Part shown: positions 1-8,270 of the stretch, piece by piece
Position numbering within the stretch: position 1 is the first letter of the stretch
Layout of the letters: each line of letters opens with the position of its first letter
Origin: Bacteroidota bacterium
Lineage (GTDB): Bacteria; Bacteroidota; Bacteroidia; J057; JADKCL01
Direction of reading: 5' to 3'
Assembly: GCA_016718825.1 (NCBI GenBank)
Contig: JADKCL010000004.1
Span: 265,772 to 329,771 of the forward strand
Length of the DNA: 64,000 nt
Made by a program: the position numbers and the translations under genes
Notes under the pieces: model-generated
Database searches by the model: none
What the model was told of the DNA's origin: nothing
What the model saw: only the letters and a program-made list of their open reading frames with translations

Positions 1-258
1 CAAAAATTCTTTTCTGACCTGCAATTCAAGCGCTGTTTTCGCAAAAATGCTCCGCTGATCCCCTGAAAAGGCGTTGTTGGTGATCATTTCCTCACTCATC
101 AACGCAGAGATGCGCTTGGTAACAAACCGCGTATCGGCTACGGAACCAAAATGGTCGTGCAGGATGATGCTTTTGCCGACTTCCTTGTAATTCCAGACAA
201 GATCCTTGATAAAAGGGGTACTCTTGAGATTTTCGGCGCTGAGATAAAGCAGTTTCAT
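1..258 (-). CDS. Unknown conserved protein, 3' end beyond window
   Basis: Eighty-six codons are present and the frame stays open to the left edge, so the C-terminus is missing. The protein begins MKLLYLSAENLKSTPF and contains a polar stretch with SVADTRFVTKRISAL and NNAFSGDQR. I do not recognise the family. There is no signal peptide or membrane segment, so it is probably cytoplasmic. Its ATG overlaps the TGA of the PorZ-like gene upstream by four bases (ATGA), so the two are likely translationally coupled and co-transcribed with both PorZ-like genes. The start is secure because of this overlap. Confidence 0.7.
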   Translation of the reverse strand, partial: MKLLYLSAENLKSTPFIKDLVWNYKEVGKSIILHDHFGSVADTRFVTKRISALMSEEMITNNAFSGDQRSIFAKTALELQVRKEFL

Positions 259-2585
259 GGATTCCTTTCCAAAATGACAAATTTGGCGATGCCTGAATTT
301 TTTCCTTCCTTGTCGGCCACCATCGCGAGGTAAACGCCGGGCGTGACGCGGTTGCCTGCAGCATCATTTCCGTCCCAGATAGCCTGACCACCCAAGGCCG
401 AAAGTGCCCTGACGAGCCGTCCGGAAACGGTGGTAATCTTGACTTCGACGTCCTTGTAGGAGCTTGTGATGGCAATCGGACCGTCATAATCGCCTGCAAC
501 GGGATTGGGGTATACATAAAGACTGTCGCTGTTGTCCATTCCGCCGACGGCCTCTCCCATCAAGCTCAACAATCCCTTGCTCGTGCCGACAAAAATTTCG
601 CCAGTCTGCTGATCGATCTGCAGCTCAAGGATTTGATTGCTGAAAAGCGGGCTGTTGTCTACCGTATAATGTACGACAAGCCGGTTTCCCTGCGGGTTCA
701 CGACATACAAACCATTGTCAGTGCCGATCCATTTACGGTTGGCCCCATCGACAACAATTGCATTGACGCGTTGGTCACGCAAAAGGCAAAAACCTTCGAT
801 CACCGGGCAACTCGCATCTGGAAAGGTGGTATTGAAAACGGCGCTCGGGTTGGCGAATACGGCTACGCCTTCCAATGTCCCCACCCAAATCTGCCCTCTT
901 AAATCCTTTACCATCGAATAAACCGTATTCGTAGGTAGGCCGCCCCGGCCGATTTCGGATGTGAGACGTTTTACTTTGTCGTCGGTGGTCACATCCAAGG
1001 TCCCATTTTCGTTAAAAACGGTGATTCCTAAGCCTTGGTTGTTGATCCACTTGCTTCCCCAATCATCGATGACCATTCCGATCGGATAGGTTCCTCCAAG
1101 GGAATAGGGATACCAAACAGAATCCTCCGAACTGAACACATTGAGATTGAAGTCCGCGACGATGCCTGTTGCCCAGAGGTTTTTGCTCTTGTCCACCGCA
1201 AGCGCGCTGATGCGGATGGAGTTCCCAACCCCGTTGTTGAGGTTGGAGTTCATCGGAGTCCAAACATGGGTGATTTTGCCAGCTTGGAGGCGAATAACGC
1301 CATGGTTCCAGCTACCCATGTAGCATACGCTGTCTTCCAATTGATAACATCCTCGCGCAAATTCCGCCCAGACGGAGTCGCGTGAAAGTTCGTCGTCCAC
1401 GTCAAAGCGGTGCCAACCTTTGTTGGGATTGAAGTGCCAGAATCCGTCGGTATTTCCGGCAGGTGCCGATGAGCCGCCCTTCCCTTCAGGGCCTACATAA
1501 AACTCTTGGTTACCCACGGCAAGTGCGGTGACTTTGTTGTTGTAGGGTCCCGGCGGATAGGCAGCTTCCAAGGAATCAAATACGCCGAGGTATTTGCTCA
1601 AACTTGTGACCGTATCGCCGATCATGACCAAATTGGAGTCCACATAGCCGCATTGGGTGTTGCCGCGTGCAAAAACAAGGGATTGCTGTCCACCGGGGGC
1701 CACGATCCTGATCACCGTACTGTAGGTGAGCAGCAAATAGTCGCCCCATCCCTTCACATAACGCCACCGCTGTGGTGGAATCGGTGCAGCGGACCATTGT
1801 GATGTTCCTCTGTTCCTATGATACAAGGTATCTTCAATTTCCAAATAGTCTTTGGAATCGGTGCTTGCCAAAAAGTTGGAATGGCCGGGCTGCAGTCCAT
1901 TGGATCCGGTGACTTCGGTCCAAGCACTCGGGAGGGTCAAGTTGGGGTGATCGTAGGAGGCGCGCCAAGCGCCATGTTCGCCCATCGCCACAAAAATCGA
2001 GTCGCCAAATACATGGATGTCGCGCACCGGCACGCCGGTCGGACAGCCGCCAACCTTGGTCACCGTTGCACGCGTTTCTTCCTTCGGAATGTCATATATC
2101 ACCACGCCAAATTCGGTGGCGATGTAGAGCAAGTCACCGATGGAAATCATTTTGTTGATGGTTTTGGCAGGGTACAATTCGGTGCGTTGAATGTCACTGA
2201 CAAACCCAAATCCATCCTCGGGATTTGTAAACGTGTTGATCATCCCATCGCTAAAACCGACAAAAAACTTCCCGGTTGCTGCGTGGTAATGGATTGCTGT
2301 GGGGTCAATTTGGCTCATTCCTTCGACAGAAGTGAAGGAGCGTGTCTTTTTGGTGATGAGGTTGTAGGTAAACAATCCGCCTTTGGAAATGACATAAAAT
2401 TCATCCCCGACCTTGACGATCTGCTTCGGCGAATTGTGGCTGGTATAGGCAGTCCATTGATTGACAGGGGCAATCCGCTGTGCCGAGACCATTGAAGTCA
2501 AACCTCCCAACCCGATACCTAGCAAGAGCAAAACGGCAATGGAAATCTTGCGCACAACAGCAAAGGAATTTGCGCAGTGTTTCAT
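255..2585 (-). CDS. PorZ-like T9SS beta-propeller protein (copy 1)
   Basis: A 776-residue secreted protein. The start chosen is the ATG of MKHCANS, followed by a hydrophobic segment and a cleavage site near VSAQ (residue ~36); the longer open frame upstream has no signal sequence. Repeated propeller blades of the Reg_prop type are visible, such as QIWVGTLEGVAVF and RKWIGTDNGLYVV. The C-terminal ~85 residues form a sorting-type domain (VYPNP, VKITTVSGRLVR, VTPGVYLAMV). Length and architecture (two propellers plus CTD) match PorZ, which in Porphyromonas belongs to the T9SS attachment complex that processes substrates at the cell surface. It lies one base after the stop of a paralogous gene, forming a tandem pair. 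Calling it PorZ is family inference; one copy may have a different role. Confidence 0.75.
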   Translation of the reverse strand: MKHCANSFAVVRKISIAVLLLLGIGLGGLTSMVSAQRIAPVNQWTAYTSHNSPKQIVKVGDEFYVISKGGLFTYNLITKKTRSFTSVEGMSQIDPTAIHYHAATGKFFVGFSDGMINTFTNPEDGFGFVSDIQRTELYPAKTINKMISIGDLLYIATEFGVVIYDIPKEETRATVTKVGGCPTGVPVRDIHVFGDSIFVAMGEHGAWRASYDHPNLTLPSAWTEVTGSNGLQPGHSNFLASTDSKDYLEIEDTLYHRNRGTSQWSAAPIPPQRWRYVKGWGDYLLLTYSTVIRIVAPGGQQSLVFARGNTQCGYVDSNLVMIGDTVTSLSKYLGVFDSLEAAYPPGPYNNKVTALAVGNQEFYVGPEGKGGSSAPAGNTDGFWHFNPNKGWHRFDVDDELSRDSVWAEFARGCYQLEDSVCYMGSWNHGVIRLQAGKITHVWTPMNSNLNNGVGNSIRISALAVDKSKNLWATGIVADFNLNVFSSEDSVWYPYSLGGTYPIGMVIDDWGSKWINNQGLGITVFNENGTLDVTTDDKVKRLTSEIGRGGLPTNTVYSMVKDLRGQIWVGTLEGVAVFANPSAVFNTTFPDASCPVIEGFCLLRDQRVNAIVVDGANRKWIGTDNGLYVVNPQGNRLVVHYTVDNSPLFSNQILELQIDQQTGEIFVGTSKGLLSLMGEAVGGMDNSDSLYVYPNPVAGDYDGPIAITSSYKDVEVKITTVSGRLVRALSALGGQAIWDGNDAAGNRVTPGVYLAMVADKEGKNSGIAKFVILERNP

Positions 2586-2586
2586 G

Positions 2587-4890
2587 TCAATTTTGTTTTT
2601 CAAGAATTGCGATTTTAGTGATTCCAGCGCCCTTGCCGTCAGGATCAGCCACAAATGCCAAATAGATCCCGGGAGTGACCATGTTTCCGTAAGTATCCCG
2701 CAAATCCCAAGGCACTTCACCGCCATGTGAGTCGAGTTCACGCACCAGCCTTCCGGAAACCGTGGTGATTTTGACCTTCGAATACCGACGCATGCCCTTG
2801 ATCATCACTGCGGTTTCCTGATCCAGTATCGCCGGATTGGGATAGGCATAAAGTTCAGCAGCATTGGCGCGGCCCTCAATGGCATCGCCGATATAGCTGA
2901 TGGTTCCCTTGGCAGTACCAAAGTACACTTCACCCGTCCATTGGTCAATGGCGATGCTTTGAACGACATCATCCAACAACGGCGAATTTTCCGTGGTAAA
3001 ATGCTTGAGCACCTCGGTCCCGTCCAAATTGACCAAAAAGGCCCCGTTTTCGGTGGCTATCCACTTGCGGTTGTAGCCATCCACGGCAATGTCATTCACC
3101 TGCTGATCCCTGAAAAGGCAGTATCCATCAATGATGGGGCACGCTGCATCCTGAAAATCATTGGTCCACAGCAAACTTGGATCATACATGATGGATACCC
3201 CTTCGCTCGTACCGATCCAGATCTGCAAGTCATGGTCTTGGACGACGCAATTCACGGTGCCATTGGGGAGTCCTCCCCTGCCGTAGGCAGTGGTGATTGC
3301 AATCCAACGGTCATCTGACAGCACCTCGGGCGTGTAATTGTCATTGAAGACCACCAAACCGGAGCCGTTGTTAATGATCCACTTGTTTCCGAGGTCATCG
3401 ACCGTGATCCCAAACGCATACAACGGAATCGGAGATACAAAGGCATGCCATTGGCCTTGTGGGTCCAGCATGTTAAGCTGGGTATTGTTCAAACCTTGGG
3501 TGATCCAAAGGTTCCCGACATCGTCAAAAACCAATCCGGAAACCATGTGGCCCGCTGTGCCCAACCTTAATCCGCTATTTGCCGAGGTGTAGGTGCGCAC
3601 AACCTCACCGCCTTGCAATTCGACGAGCCCTTCTCCCCAAGAACCTACGAAACAGCGACCACTCAACGTATCGATCGCCACACGGTAAAAGTCCATGTAC
3701 ACCGAGTCAACCGAAAGCGTACCAATACGGTGGTCGTTGATTTTCCATCCGTCTTTGTGCAGGTTGAAATAAGGGATGCCGGATTTGTCATACGATCTCG
3801 CCGAACTGCCAACGCGACCTTTGGGGGCAATGTACATTTCACCTTTGTGGGCAGCGATATCTACGACTTGGTTGTTGCGGGGTCCTGCGGGTCCGGCAGG
3901 CAAAAGTCCCGTTCCGAACTTCAGGTGTTGGAGCCCAGCAAACCGGTCTCCGATCATCATGTCACCAAATTTGTGAATGTAATTGCAGCGAATGATTCCC
4001 TCATTGTCAAAGGAAATGATGTTGCTGTCGGGATAGAGCACCACGCCTGTCGAGGGAGACAAGGTTGCGTAAACGTTGCGGTTGGAGGCATTAAGGTAAA
4101 GATATTGCCCGACAGGCAGATTGGAGCGTGTCCAATTTTGCCCGGGCCGCTTTTGAAATACAGTATCTGCAACTTGGGCAAACACCACATCCTCAGTCGC
4201 GCAGACATAGTTGCTGCTTCCGCTAGGCAATCCAAGTTGCCCCGATTCTTGGCGCCAAATTCCGGGCAGGGTCAGATTCGAAGCCGACAAATCTGACGAC
4301 CAAACACCCAATGCCCCCATCGAAATCCATAGCCTGCCGTTTGCCTTGGTGACGGCTCGTACGACGATTCCGGTCGTATTGCTCGCAACCTTTGTAATGG
4401 CATAACGCGTTTCCTTGGCAAGAATGTCATACACGACTACCCCAAAATCAGTCGCAACATACAGCAGGCCTTCGCTGGCAAAAAAGTGATTGATGCCTTT
4501 GGTGGTAAACTGCTCGTTGCGATGGATATCGGTGACGTAGTGGAGTTGTCCATCGGCATCAAGGTAGTTGATCATGCCATTTTTGAACCCGATAAAAACA
4601 CGTCTCGTGACGGGATCGGCCAACAATGCCGTGGCATCGACGCTGCTCAGTCCATTGACGCGCGTGTAGGTAGCGATACTGGCATCTCCCACATTGTAAA
4701 GTACCACGCCGCCGTCGGAGATCGCATAAATCGAATCCCCCAATCCGGAGATTTCAGTGATATTTTTGTGGCTGACATAGGCATGCCACCCGTCATACGG
4801 CGCGATCAGGCCCTCGTTTTGTGCGGCAAGTTGATCCCACCCCCAAATCAAGGACAACAGCAGAAGGTATTTTGAGAATTGTGCTTTCAA
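2587..4890 (-). CDS. PorZ-like T9SS beta-propeller protein (copy 2)
   Basis: A paralogue of the next gene downstream, clearly alignable over its full length (GDSIYAISDGGVVLYNVG, GLLYVATDFGVVVYD, RKWIATENGAFLVN). The open frame reaches 5019, but the first ~43 residues look non-coding. A TTG at 4890 gives 767 residues with a good signal peptide (LKAQFSKYLLLLSLIWGWDQ, ending LAAQ), so TTG is the inferred start. The C-terminus carries AYPNPA, VKITTVSGRLVREL and VTPGIYLAFV, the same sorting/CTD pattern as copy 1. Tandem PorZ-like genes suggest duplication within a T9SS attachment-complex locus. The stop is one base before the start of copy 1, so the pair is surely one operon. Main doubt: exact start codon. 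Confidence 0.72.
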   Translation of the reverse strand: MKAQFSKYLLLLSLIWGWDQLAAQNEGLIAPYDGWHAYVSHKNITEISGLGDSIYAISDGGVVLYNVGDASIATYTRVNGLSSVDATALLADPVTRRVFIGFKNGMINYLDADGQLHYVTDIHRNEQFTTKGINHFFASEGLLYVATDFGVVVYDILAKETRYAITKVASNTTGIVVRAVTKANGRLWISMGALGVWSSDLSASNLTLPGIWRQESGQLGLPSGSSNYVCATEDVVFAQVADTVFQKRPGQNWTRSNLPVGQYLYLNASNRNVYATLSPSTGVVLYPDSNIISFDNEGIIRCNYIHKFGDMMIGDRFAGLQHLKFGTGLLPAGPAGPRNNQVVDIAAHKGEMYIAPKGRVGSSARSYDKSGIPYFNLHKDGWKINDHRIGTLSVDSVYMDFYRVAIDTLSGRCFVGSWGEGLVELQGGEVVRTYTSANSGLRLGTAGHMVSGLVFDDVGNLWITQGLNNTQLNMLDPQGQWHAFVSPIPLYAFGITVDDLGNKWIINNGSGLVVFNDNYTPEVLSDDRWIAITTAYGRGGLPNGTVNCVVQDHDLQIWIGTSEGVSIMYDPSLLWTNDFQDAACPIIDGYCLFRDQQVNDIAVDGYNRKWIATENGAFLVNLDGTEVLKHFTTENSPLLDDVVQSIAIDQWTGEVYFGTAKGTISYIGDAIEGRANAAELYAYPNPAILDQETAVMIKGMRRYSKVKITTVSGRLVRELDSHGGEVPWDLRDTYGNMVTPGIYLAFVADPDGKGAGITKIAILEKQN

Positions 4891-5079
4891 AAGTCTTTCT
4901 ATAGGCTGGAAAATCTGATTTCCGTCGCCTTCGGAGACAAAGTTAATGAAATCTTGAGGGCAGAGATAGGTAAAAAGAACTACCGAAACTGGAATCAACA
5001 ACCTTCCAAAACCATCCAAAATGGAGCTTCGAAGGACATTCCACCTGAAATCCTGTTGTCCCTTGCAATTTCTGCCAAC

Positions 5080-5087
5080 TAGCTTTG
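5080..5087 (+). promoter_or_regulatory. -7 box TAGCTTTG upstream of membrane protein gene
   Basis: TAGCTTTG matches the Bacteroidota -7 consensus TAnnTTTG. It overlaps the first in-frame TTG (5085), which makes that TTG an unlikely start and favours the TTG at 5124. A TTG trinucleotide lies about 20 bases upstream as a possible -33 element. Confidence 0.5.
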
Positions 5088-5123
5088 CACAACCACAGAC
5101 CGAACCTGCTATCTTGCAACACC

Positions 5124-6032
5124 TTGAATCCGGAAAACAATCGACTGCTGCGCTGGGTCTGCCATCTTTTGCTGGCTGTCTTTGTCGCCAATGCTGCCAA
5201 CAAGTTTTTTGTTGCAGACCTCGAGCACGAGCAGTTGCTGGGGTTTTATGACCGCATTTTCAAATTCATCGGCGATGCACCCGACCAATTTCGCATCCTG
5301 CCGCTGCTTCCTTTGAAGTTGCTCTGCGAATTTCTTCCCTTCAACCATGCCGTTTTGGCTTACAATTCCGTATTCGGATTTGTCGTATTGGAATTGCTTT
5401 GGCTTCTGACCAACAAATTGTCAGTCAGTTGGCGCTGGGGAATCGGTTTCGGATACTGCATTCTCTACATTTTTTTTCAATACACGGGTTGGCGTCCCGA
5501 CACGATGGGGCTCATGGCACTTTGCCTCACGGCGGCACTGATTTTGAGAGACATGCGGGATTCAAGCCTCCGCGCTGTCTTGTATGCCTTGATGGTGGTT
5601 GCCCTCAGCTTCAGTCGTGCAGACATCGCACTCATCTACGCCCTGTTTGCAACATTTTACCGCAATCGAGGCTATGCCATCTTGATTCCGATCCCCATTA
5701 TTGCCCAAATCTTGCTCGGAGAAGTCATTTTTCCCGAAGCTGCCTATTATTCCAAAGTGATCATGATCGAAGACAACATCAAGTTGTACTACTTGTTGCG
5801 GAACCCGGCGACCTACCTCATTTTAGCCGCTTTGATTGTCTTCCGACAACAAATCACGCAGTTTGTCAAGCGGAATTTCAAGATTAACTATTACTTTTAT
5901 TTGCTGTTGGTCGGATACTTCCTTTTAACAATGGTGGTCGGCCGAATCAATGAGTATCGATTGTATATGCCTTTTATTCCGCTTTTGTTGATGATATCGG
6001 ATGGAGCAAAGCACAGACAAAGAAAGCCATAA
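5124..6032 (+). CDS. Polytopic membrane protein, unknown function
   Basis: About 302 residues, with roughly eight to nine hydrophobic segments (for example LLLAVFVANAAN, FGFVVLELLWLL, FGYCILYIFFQYTG, YLILAALIVF, YFYLLLVGYFLLTMVVG). It is an inner-membrane protein. The arrangement resembles small GT-C or EpsG-like polysaccharide membrane proteins, but no diagnostic motif is visible, so no function is assigned. There is no ATG near the 5' end; TTG at 5124 is preferred because the TTG at 5085 lies inside a promoter -7 box. The 3' end overlaps the HAD phosphatase gene by 32 bases, which indicates co-transcription. Confidence 0.65.
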   Translation: MNPENNRLLRWVCHLLLAVFVANAANKFFVADLEHEQLLGFYDRIFKFIGDAPDQFRILPLLPLKLLCEFLPFNHAVLAYNSVFGFVVLELLWLLTNKLSVSWRWGIGFGYCILYIFFQYTGWRPDTMGLMALCLTAALILRDMRDSSLRAVLYALMVVALSFSRADIALIYALFATFYRNRGYAILIPIPIIAQILLGEVIFPEAAYYSKVIMIEDNIKLYYLLRNPATYLILAALIVFRQQITQFVKRNFKINYYFYLLLVGYFLLTMVVGRINEYRLYMPFIPLLLMISDGAKHRQRKP

Positions 6033-6615
6033 GCTCGCCCTATTTGACTTTGATGGTACCCTCACACGTGAGGATACGATGTTTGCTTTTGTGAAATTCG
6101 CCAAGGGGAGCTCACAATTGTTCTGGAGCTTTGTCGTCCTGGGACCGATGCTGTTCTTGTACAAGATCGGGCGTTATCCTGCAGAAAAGGCAAAAAAACG
6201 CTTCCTCAAATTCCACTTTGACGGCATGCTACGCACCGACCTCGAGGAATTGGGTACCAGTTTTTGCGCCGACGAGCTTCCTCGGCTATTTCAAGACGAA
6301 GCCCTTGAAAAACTGCATTTCCACCGTTCCAAAGGCCATGAAGTTTATGTCGTAACCGCATCCCTTGACATCTGGGTCTGCCCGTGGCTCGAAACGCAAG
6401 GCATCAAAGGCATTTGTACCAAAGCAGCCTGGCAAGACGACAAGTTCCACGGCGAATTTGATGGACCCAACTGCAACGGACCCGAAAAGGCCCGCCGGAT
6501 TCTGGAAGAGATTGACCTCAAGCAATTTGAGCGGATCTACGCCTACGGGGATTCAAAGGGTGACAATGAGATGTTTGCGCTGGCGCACCGGAAATTTTAC
6601 CGGAAGTTTGCTTGA
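6001..6615 (+). CDS. HAD-IB family phosphatase
   Basis: A 204-residue cytoplasmic hydrolase. Motif I is LFDFDGTLT (nucleophile and general acid aspartates, residues ~15-21), motif II is VVTASLDIW, and motif IV is YGDSKGDNEMF. The insert between motifs I and II is of the phosphoserine-phosphatase-like IB subgroup, which includes SerB and lipid-phosphate phosphatases. The substrate cannot be told from sequence. Overlap with the membrane protein gene upstream suggests a shared pathway, perhaps lipid or glycan phosphate metabolism; this is inference. Confidence 0.85.
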   Translation: MEQSTDKESHKLALFDFDGTLTREDTMFAFVKFAKGSSQLFWSFVVLGPMLFLYKIGRYPAEKAKKRFLKFHFDGMLRTDLEELGTSFCADELPRLFQDEALEKLHFHRSKGHEVYVVTASLDIWVCPWLETQGIKGICTKAAWQDDKFHGEFDGPNCNGPEKARRILEEIDLKQFERIYAYGDSKGDNEMFALAHRKFYRKFA

Positions 6616-6657
6616 TCGGGGCGGCTGCATATTGATCAATTGACTCAAAATCAACGA

Positions 6658-7911
6658 CTACCAAGTCGGATAACAAATAAAATACTTCTTCACCGGACTC
6701 GAAAGCGCCATGATGTTGTGCATGTCGCTCGCCGTGCTGATGTTTTCAATGGTGCCGTCTTTGTGCACGATTTCAATAGGCTCCTGCGGACCGGCGACGT
6801 AGGCCATGTTGCTGATGTCACCCGAAAACACGAAATACTTGATTTCCTGATCGTTGAGGCCCAATCGACGGCGATAATCCGCTCTCAATTCCTGGATTTT
6901 GGCCTCGGGGAATGGGGTATCCTGCAATCTTGCCTTCAAAAGTTTCCGTTGCAACAGATTGTCGCAGAGGATTTCCAAGACCTTGTCCCCCGAATGCCGC
7001 CATTGTTTGATGGCGACCATGATGTCGTTGTCATCCAACTCGATGTAGCGCTGAATGATCTCGGGTGTGATCGTGGGTTCGAGCAAGGTATTTTGGCCGA
7101 ACAGGAATTCCAAAGCCTCTGTTTTCCAGAGCTTGTGGTTGCCATACATCAATTCCTTGGCCCGCTTGAGGATGTTCACGATCATGTATTCGCCAGCAAG
7201 CACTGCGCGGTGCAAGTACACCTGCCAATACATGAGCCTGCGCGCCACGATGAACTTCTCGACCGAATAAATGCCCTTGCTTTCCACGACGATACGGTCG
7301 TCGACGACATTCAAGGTCTTGATGATGCGGCTCGCACTCACCAAACCTTCGACGACGCCCGTGAAATAGCTGTCGCGTTTCAGGTAATCCAAGCGGTCCA
7401 TGTCCAGCTGACTCGACACCAACTGATGCAAAAATTTCCGCGGATAGGTCCCTTCGAAGATCTGAATGGCCAAGGTCAGCTTACCGTGAAAACGCTGATT
7501 GAGATACTGCATCAGCGCCTTGCTCATGCGCTCGTGGTGCAAGCCCTGCAAGATCACGCTCTCCAACGCATGCGAAAACGGGCCATGGCCGATGTCGTGC
7601 AAAAGAATGGCGATGAGTGTGGCCTCGTATTCCTCGGGACTGATCGTCGCGCCCTTGGAGCGCAGCACATCCAAGGCTTGACCCGTCAGGTGCATCGCGC
7701 CAATGCAATGGTTGAAGCGGCTATGCACCGCGCCCGGATACACCAACGAACTCAATGCCAATTGCTGAATGCGGCGCAGCCGCTGAAACACATCGGTATC
7801 GATCAAATCCAAGATGATCCCCCGTGGAATTTCGATAAACCCGTGCACGGGGTCGTTGATGATCTTGTTTTGATTCACAATGCGCAGTCTCAGAACGGGC
7901 AAAGATAGCAT
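6658..7911 (-). CDS. HD domain phosphohydrolase (dGTPase/SAMHD1-like)
   Basis: The HD superfamily core is clear: HSRFNHCIGAMHL supplies the first histidine and LLHDIGHGPFSHALE the His-Asp pair and a third histidine, with a later aspartate in LDMDRLDYLKRDSYFTG. The conserved start region NKIINDPVHGFIEIP is typical of the ~400-residue Bacteroidota family related to dGTP triphosphohydrolases. I chose the ATG at 7911 (417 residues); the frame is open to 8010, but the extra N-terminus is low in family resemblance. It likely hydrolyses a nucleotide phosphate in the cytoplasm. It stands alone, divergent from porX, with a palindromic repeat between them. Confidence 0.85.
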   Translation of the reverse strand: MLSLPVLRLRIVNQNKIINDPVHGFIEIPRGIILDLIDTDVFQRLRRIQQLALSSLVYPGAVHSRFNHCIGAMHLTGQALDVLRSKGATISPEEYEATLIAILLHDIGHGPFSHALESVILQGLHHERMSKALMQYLNQRFHGKLTLAIQIFEGTYPRKFLHQLVSSQLDMDRLDYLKRDSYFTGVVEGLVSASRIIKTLNVVDDRIVVESKGIYSVEKFIVARRLMYWQVYLHRAVLAGEYMIVNILKRAKELMYGNHKLWKTEALEFLFGQNTLLEPTITPEIIQRYIELDDNDIMVAIKQWRHSGDKVLEILCDNLLQRKLLKARLQDTPFPEAKIQELRADYRRRLGLNDQEIKYFVFSGDISNMAYVAGPQEPIEIVHKDGTIENISTASDMHNIMALSSPVKKYFICYPTW

Positions 7912-8050
7912 TTCGGAACGCATTTTCAGAGGCCAATTCGAAGGCGGAAAAATCAACATTTGTTTTTCCGATTCGCCACAACCATCTTTACCCATTCTCG
8001 TAAGTAGCACAGTTACTCAAAATTTTCGCCTATCGTCCCTGCGTTTACAT

Positions 8051-8211
8051 AAGGAATATGCTTTTGATAAAATCCATGATGATGCGCAGGATTTTTGGTT
8101 TCTGGCAAGGCGCTTGAAACGAGTCGTAGCAGCGCTACGACCGTTTTAAGCAACGCAGCCAGGGGCCAAAAAAACAAGCATTAGATTGGATTTTATTGAA
8201 AGCTTATTCCT
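8051..8211. repeat. MITE-like nested inverted repeat
   Basis: A ~161-bp element between divergent genes. Outer arms (8051-8076 and 8187-8211) are imperfect inverted copies (GAATATGCTTTTGATAAAAT against GAATAAGCTTTCAATAAAAT). Inner arms (8102-8130 and 8134-8162) pair around a three-base loop with core GTCGTAGC/GCTACGAC. It has no coding capacity. This is the shape of a MITE or large REP-type element; no second copy was seen in the window. Confidence 0.65.
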
Positions 8212-8234
8212 AGGCTCTTTTTCAATCAATTGCG

Positions 8235-8242
8235 TACTTTCG
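8235..8242 (+). promoter_or_regulatory. Possible -7 box TACTTTCG for porX
   Basis: TACTTTCG is close to the TAnnTTTG consensus and lies ~28-34 bases before the porX start, just downstream of the palindromic repeat. It is weak because the final TTTG is TTCG. Confidence 0.35.
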
Positions 8243-8270
8243 CCCTGCTGCAAAGCCGCAACAACGTAAA

